From: a virus
Length of the DNA stretch: 31,567 nucleotides
Direction: 5' to 3' (one strand)
Virus record (IMG/VR): IMGVR_UViG_3300037247_000387
Location: 1 to 31,567 of that record
This document shows positions 5,708 through 12,216 of the stretch, piece after piece. How positions within the stretch are numbered: position 1 is the stretch's first letter; each line of letters begins with the position of its first letter. The notes under the pieces are model-generated. The model made no database searches, was not told where the DNA came from, and was given only the letters and a program-made list of their open reading frames with translations. The translations under genes were made by a program, and so were the position numbers.

Positions 5708-6703
5708 TTAAAAGTTTTTTTCTTCCCTCTTTTGCCTATCGGCAATTAGGATAGCTTTAAATATTTCATAGGCTACCTGTGGTACTATAGCGTTACCATA
5801 TGCTTTTATACTTTCGTTTCTCCATTTAGGAAAGGTAATTCCGTCCAATTCTCTGGAAAGCCCATCATTTCCGCTACAAATTGGGGATTGAGTTGGGAAG
5901 TTTTCCCAATACTCACCGATATTGCATTTGGTAGCTGTCCCATGTGCGCCCGCTTCCCTTGTGCTATTTTCTTTTTCGTACTCTCTAGATTGTTTGCCCC
6001 CCTGAAATCCCGTGCAGCTGGTGTTGGTATTAATTCGTTGAACATCGCTTGGTCTAATATACTGTTCGGTCGGTTGTCCCCCGCTTTTCTGCTCATCATT
6101 GTTTTTGCCCCTGTTGCTTTTAGTTTCTCCACTCGTTCGGGATGGTCTCGTTGTACGCTCGTTGGAGTAGGCCACAAACCAGACTCTTTCTCTTTTATGA
6201 GGGGCGTTTTTACTACAAGCTGGAAGTATAATCGCATGTACTTCGTACCCTTCATTTTCCAAGTCAGCTTGCACTTCTTCGAATACCAAACCTCCGCTCC
6301 AATTAGTAAGTCCAAGAACATTTTCCCCCACGACATATTGGGGTTTAATTTCTCGTATTGCTCTAAGCATCTCCGGCCAGAGGTGGCGATCATCTTCTTT
6401 ACCTTCTCTTTTTCCTGCTGCGCTGTATGGTTGGCAGGGAAATCCGCCTGTAAGGATGTCAATTCGTCCTCTCCAAATAGTGAAGTCTGTTTTTGTGATG
6501 TCTCCATAAGTTATTGCATTAGGCCAATAATATTTTAAAATTCGTTGTCCAAATTCATTCCATTCACAATGAAAAGCATTTTCCCAATTCATCCATTCAG
6601 CGGCAAGATCAAACCCTCCAATTCCACTAAATAATGAGGCGTGTATTAGCTTATCAGCTTGCTGTCCATCGCTCAAAAAACTTTTAATACTACTGTCGTT
6701 CAT
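5708..6703 (-). CDS. Cytosine-5 DNA methyltransferase (first)
   Basis: A 331-residue C5-cytosine DNA methyltransferase. Motif I (SLFSGIGGFDLAA, from residue 23) binds S-adenosylmethionine. Motif IV, GGFPCQPYS, has catalytic C90; motif VI is ENV at 127-129; motif VIII is RERVWFVAY from 171; motif X is YGNAIVPQ from 302. All are intact. Residues about 180-290, where target recognition is expected, are hydrophilic and low in complexity (SNERTTRPSRTSGETKSN). That is the part shared with a nested ORF in another frame, which may constrain it. It probably protects phage DNA from host restriction. Flanked by boundary repeats B and C. Confidence 0.93.
   Translation of the reverse strand: MNDSSIKSFLSDGQQADKLIHASLFSGIGGFDLAAEWMNWENAFHCEWNEFGQRILKYYWPNAITYGDITKTDFTIWRGRIDILTGGFPCQPYSAAGKREGKEDDRHLWPEMLRAIREIKPQYVVGENVLGLTNWSGGLVFEEVQADLENEGYEVHAIILPACSKNAPHKRERVWFVAYSNERTTRPSRTSGETKSNRGKNNDEQKSGGQPTEQYIRPSDVQRINTNTSCTGFQGGKQSREYEKENSTREAGAHGTATKCNIGEYWENFPTQSPICSGNDGLSRELDGITFPKWRNESIKAYGNAIVPQVAYEIFKAILIADRQKREEKNF
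5806..6507 (-). CDS. Nested overlapping ORF inside the methyltransferase gene (233 aa)
   Basis: A 233-codon ATG ORF lying wholly within the methyltransferase gene, same strand, other frame. It reads like protein: SLFGEDELTSLQADFPANHT near the start, then SWGKMFLDLLIG, CKLTWKMKGTK, two PTP motifs (LWPTPTSVQRD and LIPTPAARDFRG) and LNPQFVAEMMGFPENWTEL near the end. I recall this combination (PTP.ARD.. repeats and LNP..V..MMGFP..WT) in phage proteins of unknown function often coded with cytosine methyltransferases. The N-terminal part overlaps motif IV of the methyltransferase, so some apparent conservation there may be a shadow. The C-terminal motifs overlap the variable region and are harder to explain that way. 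No promoter or ribosome site is visible. Confidence 0.6.
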   Translation of the reverse strand: METSQKQTSLFGEDELTSLQADFPANHTAQQEKEKVKKMIATSGRRCLEQYEKLNPNMSWGKMFLDLLIGAEVWYSKKCKLTWKMKGTKYMRLYFQLVVKTPLIKEKESGLWPTPTSVQRDHPERVEKLKATGAKTMMSRKAGDNRPNSILDQAMFNELIPTPAARDFRGANNLESTKKKIAQGKRAHMGQLPNAISVSIGKTSQLNPQFVAEMMGFPENWTELPFLNGETKV

Positions 6704-6734
6704 TTAATTAAATTTATCAGTTATTTGCCACTAT

Positions 6735-6752
6735 TCATATGTTTGTCCGTTA
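6735..6752. repeat. Boundary repeat copy C (TCATA-N8-CGTTA)
   Basis: TCATA at 6735-6739 and CGTTA at 6748-6752, preceded by GCCACTAT as in copy B (GCAACTAA). It lies between the first methyltransferase and the 68-residue gene. Confidence 0.6.
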
Positions 6753-6998
6753 GCCACAATAAAAATTAATTAGTGTGTACTTCAATTCTATCTTTAGAGT
6801 CCCAAACATTACCCCAAGCCCATTCCCAAACTTTGTCATCAGGTCTGTTTTTTAAGTGAGCTTTTTCAATTGCTTCAATTGCCTCTTCTTTAGTATCATA
6901 ATCGCCTACAAAGTCATCCATCCCACCGCTTGGATAATAAGAATCCCCATAAAATGCTAAATATTGTTTCATAATCGTAATTTTAAAAGATGGCTAAC
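6749..6998. repeat. Inverted repeat bracketing the 68-residue gene
   Basis: GTTAGCCA at 6749-6756 and its exact inverse TGGCTAAC at 6991-6998 lie just outside the two ends of one gene. This mirrors the GTTAGGGTGC / GCACCCTAAC pair around the 73-residue gene: the arms begin with the same GTTAG but the outer bases differ between the two genes. Confidence 0.5.
6766..6972 (-). CDS. Hypothetical cassette protein (68 aa)
   Basis: An acidic, aromatic-rich 68-residue protein: MKQYLAFYGDSYYPSGGMDD, then DTKEEAIEAIEKAH and WEWAWGNVWDSKDR. I recall similar small proteins (YLAFYGD.YYP.GGM.DF) in Bacteroidota chromosomes and phages, with no known function. The strand-helix-strand outline suggests a small alpha/beta fold. 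Bracketed by an 8-bp inverted repeat and by boundary repeats C and D, as a single-gene cassette would be. Confidence 0.7.
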   Translation of the reverse strand: MKQYLAFYGDSYYPSGGMDDFVGDYDTKEEAIEAIEKAHLKNRPDDKVWEWAWGNVWDSKDRIEVHTN

Positions 6999-7033
6999 AC
7001 CACCTATAATTAATAATTTTCGTTCCTCAAATG

Positions 7034-7055
7034 ACTAATCATAGCCAAACCGTTA
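7034..7055. repeat. Boundary repeat copy D (extended core) with partial inverted arm
   Basis: TCATA at 7039-7043 and CGTTA at 7051-7055, preceded by ACTAA; 20 of 22 positions equal copy B. The bases after it (TTAGTAGCAATA) pair imperfectly with TATTGCTAA near 7096, forming a loose stem in the spacer downstream of the second methyltransferase. Confidence 0.7.
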
Positions 7056-7137
7056 GTAGCAATATTGGTTTACTTTGTGCTTTTCAATTAAGGTTATTGC
7101 TAAATCCCCAAAGAAAATAAAAAGGGCGTTTTGCCTC

Positions 7138-8280
7138 CTACGTCACCAATTTGGATAACCAACACTCATAAATCCTACTTGCAATTTGAGCTGTCATAAT
7201 TGGTGGCACACTCATTCCTAATAAATATCTGTAAGGCATTCCTAAAAAGTTATAGTCTTTTGGAAAACTTGCACCTCTCATATTCTCTTTAAAATTCAAA
7301 TGTCTTGGTTCACTCATTAAAACATTATTCTTTTTTGACGTTATAGTGTTTAATACTTTGTGTTCGTATATGTAATTATTATTAAACATAGAGTTTGGTC
7401 TATTTTCTGTCCGCCCTAAAGTGCAACTAAAATCTAAATCACCAAATTCTCTTTTATTCCAGACGTTTCTTTTATGGTCTGTCATTTCAGAGTCTTCATC
7501 TTTATAATCGCTATCTTTTATTTTTCCAAATTTGATAATTGGTTCAAAGAAAACTAAATCTAAAATTGGATATTCATTAAACATTACACTTATATTTTGT
7601 GGTAATTTAGGCGCTAAATCTTTTCTAATTGCGATAAAGAAAACTCGCTCCCTTTTTTGAGGCACACCCATTCTATTTGCATTTAATAAAAATTCAGTTA
7701 CAACATATCCGGCTTTATCAAAATCTTCAAGTATTTTTTTAGCGTATTCTTTTGCATCACCCATTAAAATACCTTTTACATTTTCTGCTATAACTATTTT
7801 AGGTTGCAATTTTTCAGCAAGTTCTATAAAGTCAAAGAACAAAGTGTCTAAAACTTGTTCTATTTGCCCCTCTCTAAAATGCTTTTCTTTTCCCCAGTCT
7901 TTTTCTCGATTACCAGCCATACTAAAACTACTACAAGGTGGAGAACCGTCTAAAATATCTAAATTGTATAATTCTTTTGGTAGGTCATTTCTGTTTTTAA
8001 AGGTTCTTATATCTTCAATAAATGGAAATTTTGGGTTATGGTTTTCAATGTATGCTTTTGATAATCTTTCGTCAATCTCATTCATTCCAATAACATCAAA
8101 CCCTGCAAGTTTATAACCCATTGTAGAACCACCACCACAAGCAAAACAACTAAATACAGTTCCTTTATCTTTGGTAAACTTCGCATCTTCTAAAGTCCAC
8201 TCATACGCAAACTTATATTTCGTGTTATTTGTCTTCCTATCGTCAGCCACGCCCTTTTTCTTTTCTTTTACTTCAATCAT
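7138..8280 (-). CDS. Cytosine-5 DNA methyltransferase (second)
   Basis: A 380-residue C5-cytosine methyltransferase, clearly different from the first. Motif I is VFSCFACGGGSTMGYKLAG (from 42), with acidic NEID after it. Motif IV is DGSPPCSSFSMAG with catalytic C116 (PPCSSFS rather than PCQ). Motif VI is AENVKG (165-170) and motif VIII QKRERVFFIAI (from 208). Motif X reads GMSVPP (355-360), where GNSVPP is usual. The recognition region is about 220-330. It likely has a different target from the first enzyme, giving broader protection from host restriction. No partner restriction enzyme is present. Confidence 0.92.
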   Translation of the reverse strand: MIEVKEKKKGVADDRKTNNTKYKFAYEWTLEDAKFTKDKGTVFSCFACGGGSTMGYKLAGFDVIGMNEIDERLSKAYIENHNPKFPFIEDIRTFKNRNDLPKELYNLDILDGSPPCSSFSMAGNREKDWGKEKHFREGQIEQVLDTLFFDFIELAEKLQPKIVIAENVKGILMGDAKEYAKKILEDFDKAGYVVTEFLLNANRMGVPQKRERVFFIAIRKDLAPKLPQNISVMFNEYPILDLVFFEPIIKFGKIKDSDYKDEDSEMTDHKRNVWNKREFGDLDFSCTLGRTENRPNSMFNNNYIYEHKVLNTITSKKNNVLMSEPRHLNFKENMRGASFPKDYNFLGMPYRYLLGMSVPPIMTAQIASRIYECWLSKLVT

Positions 8281-8328
8281 TCTTAATTATATTTATTTCT
8301 TAATTCACACCAATACAGCAACTAACAC

Positions 8329-8374
8329 GTAATATAATGCAGCAAAAAAGCCGCCATCATATTACAATACGTTA
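8329..8374. repeat. Stem-loop plus boundary repeat copy E
   Basis: GTAATATAATG (8329-8339) pairs with CATCATATTAC (8355-8365) with one mismatch, around a 15-nt loop. The right arm runs into TCATA (8357-8361), N8, CGTTA (8370-8374), the fifth copy of the boundary repeat. It marks the junction between the cassette-like block and the replication module: the HNH gene ends at 8376. Confidence 0.55.
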
Positions 8375-8375
8375 A

Positions 8376-8720
8376 TTACTTTTTCCATCTTTCTTTTCCA
8401 GATTTAACAGCATGGCAATGATTACATAATGCTTGTAAATTTATTTCGTCTAATGGTTCGCCAAATTTGCCGTTTTGCGTGTCGTATGGATTTTCTCGGT
8501 TTATTGGCTCGATATGGTCCACCATTTTTGATGGTAATGTTTCGTTTTTCTTCAAATGCTCTTCGCAAAGAGGGTGCAACATTATGTATGCATTCCGGGT
8601 TTTGCGCCATTCCGGTGAATGATAAAACTTTGTTTTCATCAGCCGGCCGGCTTGGTTCCCATATTCTTTGGGTTCCGATTCCCATGGTCTCTTTTTGTTC
8701 TTTTGCTCTATATATGCCAT
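8376..8720 (-). CDS. HNH endonuclease
   Basis: A 114-residue HNH nuclease of the phage type. FYHSPEWRKTRNAYI (32-46) is the usual lead-in. The core is C52, D68-H69 in MVDHIEPINR, N94 in INLQALC, and C99-N-H-C102-H103 with a final K. C52, C99 and C102 may hold structural zinc. Such proteins nick or cut DNA and often aid terminase-driven packaging, but this one lies by the replication genes. I used ATG 8720, not the TTG at 8723. It overlaps the 3' third of the DnaA-like ORF in another frame; the HNH residues are clean, so this frame is real. Confidence 0.88.
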   Translation of the reverse strand: MAYIEQKNKKRPWESEPKEYGNQAGRLMKTKFYHSPEWRKTRNAYIMLHPLCEEHLKKNETLPSKMVDHIEPINRENPYDTQNGKFGEPLDEINLQALCNHCHAVKSGKERWKK

Positions 8721-9048
8721 CAATTTTGGATTTTATGGTGTTTACGTGAATTTTAACTAAAATCCTGTGAAATACATCTTTTGTATCAATATAATTTTGG
8801 ATTTTATTTTTTGAATTTAAAACCGTTGCATGGTCTTTTCCTCCAATAATATCACCAATATTTACCAAACTCCATTTTGTCATATCCTTTATTTCATAGC
8901 AACAATAATGTGCAATTTGTCTTGGTAAAAGAATTTCACGTAATCTTGTATAATAATTCAATGCATTTTCTTTTAAACAAAAATGTTTTTCAACTATTGT
9001 TTGAATATCTTTAATTGTTATAATATCAGGTTTATATTTAATATTCAT
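8422..9048 (-). CDS. DnaA domain IV-like DNA-binding protein, 3' part overlapping the HNH gene
   Basis: A 208-codon ORF from ATG 9048, 2 nt after the DnaB stop. Residues about 8-95 resemble the DNA-binding domain IV of DnaA: ITIKDIQTIVEKHF, LPRQIAHYCC, then IGDIIGGKDHATVL, close to the DnaA signature GGRDHSTV. The AAA+ domain is absent, so it may bind an origin without ATP-dependent assembly. Residues about 110-208 run through the HNH gene in a different frame and are basic and unremarkable, so they look like read-through rather than a domain. Either a stop codon near 8700 has been lost or the overlap is genuine. A longer ORF start at 9144 is unlikely. Confidence 0.75.
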   Translation of the reverse strand: MNIKYKPDIITIKDIQTIVEKHFCLKENALNYYTRLREILLPRQIAHYCCYEIKDMTKWSLVNIGDIIGGKDHATVLNSKNKIQNYIDTKDVFHRILVKIHVNTIKSKIDGIYRAKEQKETMGIGTQRIWEPSRPADENKVLSFTGMAQNPECIHNVAPSLRRAFEEKRNITIKNGGPYRANKPRKSIRHAKRQIWRTIRRNKFTSIM

Positions 9049-9049
9049 C

Positions 9050-10447
9050 TTAAAATTCGTTAGTAGATTCAATAAATTCATTCGGGTTTGAAAAGTCAAT
9101 ATTTTGTGGTTTTTCGTCTGAAAATGTAAGCCTGGAACCATCAAAAAATATTTTTACAGATTCATTATCCCCATCGCGGTTTTTAGCGTATATCAATTCA
9201 ATTACACCAATTAATGAATTTCCGTTTTCATCCTCAGTAAAACCATATTTTTCCGGCCTATGTATGAAAATCACGGTGTCCGCGTCTTGTTCAATTGCGC
9301 CGGATTCTCTTAAATCACTTAATGTTGGTTTTTTATTTGATCGGTTCTCGTTTTGACGGTTAATTTGTGATAATGCTATGATTGGTAAATCTAATTCCTT
9401 TGATAATTCACGGATTCCACGGGATATTTCCGAAACCTCACCCTCTCGATTTTGATACCTCCCGGCATTACTCATTAATTGTAAATAATCAATTATTATT
9501 AATTTAATCCCATGTTGATGGACCAATTGAATTGCCTTGCTTCTCAATTGAATAATATTAATTGCTGGTGTAAAATCAACATACAATGGTGCATGTTTTA
9601 TTTTATATGATTCTTTTTCAATTAAATTTATTTCTTCTGGACTTAATTTTCCAAATGGCATTTTTAAACGTTCATTATCAATTCCGGTTCTTTGTGATTG
9701 TAACCATCTTACAAATTGCGGTTCAAACATTTCCATTTCAAAAAATGCTGTTGGGATTTCCTGGTCAACTGCAATATTATTTACGAATTGTAAAACTAAT
9801 GATGATTTACCCATCCCAGGTCGCGCGGCAATAATGGTTACACCCTTTTGTAAACCGTTTGTTTTTTTATCAATTTTATTTATTAGGGTCCTTATTCCAA
9901 ATGGTTGCACTTTTCCAGCCATTACATCAAACAAATAATCAATGGATTTTTCAACGGCTTCGCCAATTTGTTGAACTTGTTTGATTGAACCTTTGTTTAT
10001 ATTCATCATTTCCAATGTGAAATTATCTATCAAATCGGAAACATCGGTTGCATCATCATAACCCTTTTCAATATAAATTGATGATATGCGGATGACTTCG
10101 CGTTGGATGTATTTTTGTTCAATAATTTTTGCGTGGTATTCTATATTTGCAGCGGAAGAAATTTTGGTGCATAATTCGGTGATATAGAATGGACCACCAA
10201 CTAAATCCAATTCATCTTTTTTTCTTAAATATTCGGTAATTGTTAATAAATCAATTGGTGAACCGGTTAAACTCAAATTAATAACAGATTCATATATTTT
10301 TTGATGACTTGGTGAATAAAACATTTCAGATTTTAAAAAAGTTCCAACGGTTAAAATTGCGTGTTTTTCCAACATAATGGCACCTAAAACCGCTTTTTCC
10401 ATATCAATTGATTGCGGCGGAATTTTGCCGTAATTCGTGCTATCCAT
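9050..10447 (-). CDS. dnaB: Replicative DNA helicase, DnaB family
   Basis: A 465-residue hexameric DnaB-type helicase. Residues 1-110 match the N-terminal domain (PPQSIDMEKAVLGAIMLE, VGGPFYITEL). The RecA-like domain starts about 180: Walker A ARPGMGKSS (208-216), Walker B LIIIDYLQLM with D320, sensor/H3 LPIIALSQINR (354-364) and LRESGAIEQDAD (379-390). Length and all motifs are standard. It unwinds phage DNA at the fork, loaded probably by the initiator-like protein encoded upstream or the DnaA-like protein downstream. It is preceded by a 231-nt spacer with a strong inverted repeat. Confidence 0.96.
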   Translation of the reverse strand: MDSTNYGKIPPQSIDMEKAVLGAIMLEKHAILTVGTFLKSEMFYSPSHQKIYESVINLSLTGSPIDLLTITEYLRKKDELDLVGGPFYITELCTKISSAANIEYHAKIIEQKYIQREVIRISSIYIEKGYDDATDVSDLIDNFTLEMMNINKGSIKQVQQIGEAVEKSIDYLFDVMAGKVQPFGIRTLINKIDKKTNGLQKGVTIIAARPGMGKSSLVLQFVNNIAVDQEIPTAFFEMEMFEPQFVRWLQSQRTGIDNERLKMPFGKLSPEEINLIEKESYKIKHAPLYVDFTPAINIIQLRSKAIQLVHQHGIKLIIIDYLQLMSNAGRYQNREGEVSEISRGIRELSKELDLPIIALSQINRQNENRSNKKPTLSDLRESGAIEQDADTVIFIHRPEKYGFTEDENGNSLIGVIELIYAKNRDGDNESVKIFFDGSRLTFSDEKPQNIDFSNPNEFIESTNEF

Positions 10448-10678
10448 ATTATTTTTATATTAATTTTATATTAATTTTCTACAAGAAGTGAAAAACAAAG
10501 TGATTTTTTTTGTGAAAATAAATGATCTTTTAAACTATCTAATCACTTTGTTTTTATGTGTCGTTACATTAATAAATTGGAGGACCTCTTATTTTAGTTT
10601 TTTTCATAACTTGTTATTTACTACGGATATTAATAAACACTTACACAATACAAAAAATGTTTATAATAGCTTAGATTT
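10448..10678. other. Non-coding spacer between initiator-like and DnaB genes
   Basis: The only large gap inside the replication module. It holds the 15-bp inverted repeat described separately and, next to the DnaB start, a direct repeat of AAAATTAATAT on the minus strand. A 12-codon ATG ORF (MKKTKIRGPPIY) is present but too short to call. A promoter for dnaB or an origin is plausible here; no clear TTG / TAnnTTTG promoter was found. Confidence 0.4.
10488..10555. promoter_or_regulatory. 15-bp perfect inverted repeat with phased GTGA motifs (possible origin or operator)
   Basis: AAAAACAAAGTGATT at 10491-10505 and AATCACTTTGTTTTT at 10541-10555 pair perfectly across a 35-nt AT-rich loop. GTGA recurs at 10488, 10500 and 10512, exactly 12 nt apart. 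Placement beside helicase and initiator genes suggests an origin or an initiator-binding site. A terminator is the alternative, though the loop is long and the stem AT-rich. Confidence 0.45.
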
Positions 10679-11512
10679 TTAATCATGGTATGGTTCATTG
10701 AAATTATAAACTTTTGAATCACCAGGATTTTGTTTTTTTGATTTCTTTAAGTATTCAGAATGTTTTATTTCCCATGTTTCATGGTTCCATGCGCCATCAT
10801 CATATAATTTTTCACTATCTCCAATAAAATTTTTATAACCATGCACATGTTGATTTGAATCATTTTTGAATTTTTTATAATATTCAAATTGATTTTTGAA
10901 ATATTTCAAACGTTCATTAATAAATAAACAATTAATAAAATGTTCTAATTCAAAATAAATTGTTGGTTTGTTCATTTCGGTAACATCAAAATGTTCACAT
11001 AATAAATCTAATTCGCTTTGATAATTTGATTTATTTAATATTTCATCTTTCTCAATTTGTTCAGTTTTTGAAATTTCTGATTTTTTTATAATTTTTTCAT
11101 TTTCATTTTCATTTTCATTTTCATTTTCATATTCATATTCATAACTATTACTTAACGGTTTGTTAAGTGTTAAGTAAGTGTTAGGATTGATTTTAAATTT
11201 ATTTAAAATATCTAATGCAGAAATTTGGGCCTTTACCTTACTCTTCGGGAAGTTTGGATATTGAAATTTTAAAAACTTAGGATTAAAATAATACTGTTCG
11301 TTAACAGTTATTAAACGGCTTCCTAACTCTTCCCTAACAGTATCAATATTTTCAATATCGGTTTGAAATTTCCATAATTTTGGATTATTTTGAATTATTC
11401 CGGCATGGTCACATTTTGTAAATAAATAAACCCATAATAATTTGGCATCTTTTGACAAATTCATGAACCATGGGTCATCAAATAACTCTGTACTTATAAA
11501 ACGTTTTGCCAT
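10679..11512 (-). CDS. Phage replication initiator/organizer-like protein
   Basis: A 277-residue protein. The N-terminal ~110 residues (MAKRFISTELFDDPWFMNLS, KDAKLLWVYLFTKCDHAGI, then NPKFLKFQYP) fit a winged-helix domain common in replication proteins of Bacteroidota phages, similar in layout to DnaD/replisome-organizer N domains. Residues about 124-140 are a Glu/Tyr/Asn linker coded by a hexanucleotide repeat. The C-terminal half, with many Tyr and Trp, may contact the helicase or primase. Position just before dnaB supports a helicase-loading or origin-binding role, by inference. Confidence 0.75.
   Translation of the reverse strand: MAKRFISTELFDDPWFMNLSKDAKLLWVYLFTKCDHAGIIQNNPKLWKFQTDIENIDTVREELGSRLITVNEQYYFNPKFLKFQYPNFPKSKVKAQISALDILNKFKINPNTYLTLNKPLSNSYEYEYENENENENENEKIIKKSEISKTEQIEKDEILNKSNYQSELDLLCEHFDVTEMNKPTIYFELEHFINCLFINERLKYFKNQFEYYKKFKNDSNQHVHGYKNFIGDSEKLYDDGAWNHETWEIKHSEYLKKSKKQNPGDSKVYNFNEPYHD
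11095..11142. repeat. Hexanucleotide tandem repeat in the initiator gene
   Basis: Six copies of TTTCAT (11095-11130) followed by two of ATTCAT (11131-11142), in frame with codons for alternating Glu and Asn or Tyr. Unit length is a multiple of three, so copy-number change by slippage would lengthen or shorten the acidic linker without breaking the frame. Confidence 0.9.
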
Positions 11513-11515
11513 ATC

Positions 11516-11695
11516 TTAATATGTTTTTTGTTCATGAAAAGAATTGTTTTTAATAGAAAAACTTTTAATAATTGTAGTTTTTAGCTTTTTATTTATTGAC
11601 TTATTACACATTTTATTAATGTTATTTATGTAATATTCCGCTCGGAATAACTCAATTTGAACCGGTTTTGATTTGCTTTTTTCTTGAGTTTTCAT
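11516..11695 (-). CDS. Small basic hypothetical protein (59 aa)
   Basis: A 59-residue, Lys/Asn-rich protein starting MKTQEKSKSKPVQIELFRAE. It fills the gap between its neighbours: ATG at 11695 is 5 nt after the upstream stop, and its stop is 3 nt from the initiator-like start. No family recognised; basic charge suggests nucleic-acid binding, but this is weak. Confidence 0.6.
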   Translation of the reverse strand: MKTQEKSKSKPVQIELFRAEYYINNINKMCNKSINKKLKTTIIKSFSIKNNSFHEQKTY

Positions 11696-11700
11696 AATGG

Positions 11701-11952
11701 TTATGAAAAATGATTCTTTGCTTTTATTTTCATTTCCTCAAAAATTTTATCCTGGGAATTACTTTCATTATTTAATGGAAATTGTTTTAATTCATAGATT
11801 TCCAAATCATCAATTAATAAATGTATTTCATCAACTTCCATTTGCGCATCTTCTTTTGATTTTTTATCACTAAATTTTTGGGCCAAAATATCAATTGAAA
11901 GAACAATTAATCCCCTTTTCATTAGTAAAATTCTATTTTTTGAAATATCCAT
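11701..11952 (-). CDS. Hypothetical early protein (83 aa)
   Basis: An 83-residue protein starting MDISKNRILLMKRGLIVLSI, with a helix rich in Asp/Glu in the middle (KSKEDAQMEVDEIHLLIDDLEIYEL), possibly a coiled coil. It follows the 85-residue gene by 2 nt. No family recognised. Its place upstream of the initiator gene suggests an early function. Confidence 0.65.
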   Translation of the reverse strand: MDISKNRILLMKRGLIVLSIDILAQKFSDKKSKEDAQMEVDEIHLLIDDLEIYELKQFPLNNESNSQDKIFEEMKIKAKNHFS

Positions 11953-11954
11953 AA

Positions 11955-12212
11955 TTATTTCCCTTTTAAAGATTCATTAATAAAATCATTCACGTAATCA
12001 CATAAATCACCAAACATTTCAGATTTAACAACATCATTCATCATTTCATCAAAATGTGCCGTTAATATTTCATTGTTCTTTTTGGTGTTTCTTAGCTTGG
12101 ATTTTGTTTCCGCGTTCAATATCTGGTCAATTGGTATAGATGCCAATTCTAAACCCATTAAATCGTTTAATAAGGCTATTTTTATGATTGTTTTTTCTTC
12201 TGAATTTGGCAT
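11955..12212 (-). CDS. Hypothetical early protein (85 aa)
   Basis: An 85-residue largely helical acidic protein starting MPNSEEKTIIKIALLNDLMG. I used the ATG at 12212, directly after the upstream stop at 12217; an earlier ATG at 12230 would overlap that gene by 14 nt. Contains FDEMMNDVVKSEMFGDLCDYVNDFI, likely one amphipathic helix pair. No family recognised. Confidence 0.6.
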   Translation of the reverse strand: MPNSEEKTIIKIALLNDLMGLELASIPIDQILNAETKSKLRNTKKNNEILTAHFDEMMNDVVKSEMFGDLCDYVNDFINESLKGK

Positions 12213-12216
12213 ATTA

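Larger units (their letters stand above)
4896..8374. other. Cassette-like block of five genes with boundary repeats
   Basis: This stretch differs from the rest of the window. Genes elsewhere are packed with gaps near zero, but here five same-strand genes (73 aa, 80 aa, methyltransferase, 68 aa, methyltransferase) are separated by spacers of 60-200 nt. Five gene boundaries carry TCATA-N7/8-CGTTA, and several carry long inverted repeats. The pattern resembles an array of mobile gene cassettes, each with a recombination site, inserted between int and the replication genes. It does not match the canonical integron attC consensus. The cassette reading is inference; the repeats are directly visible. 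Confidence 0.6.

Noticed and set aside
5888-6538. 216-codon plus-strand ORF opposite the first methyltransferase
   Set aside because: It is antisense to a methyltransferase with all motifs intact and its translation shows no recognisable motif. It is a reading shadow.
4896-8374. A classical integron cassette array
   Set aside because: The repeats do not fit the RYYYAAC ... GTTRRRY attC pattern; the GTT/AAC ends of the clearest inverted repeat point outwards, and no IntI-type integrase is seen. Only a cassette-like organisation is claimed.
8422-9144. Start of the DnaA-like ORF at 9144
   Set aside because: The extra 32 codons lie within the 3' end of dnaB and have no family similarity; the ATG at 9048 directly after the DnaB stop is the natural start.
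10560-10610. 12-codon ORF (MKKTKIRGPPIY) upstream of dnaB
   Set aside because: Too short to support; no conserved motif or clear translation signal.
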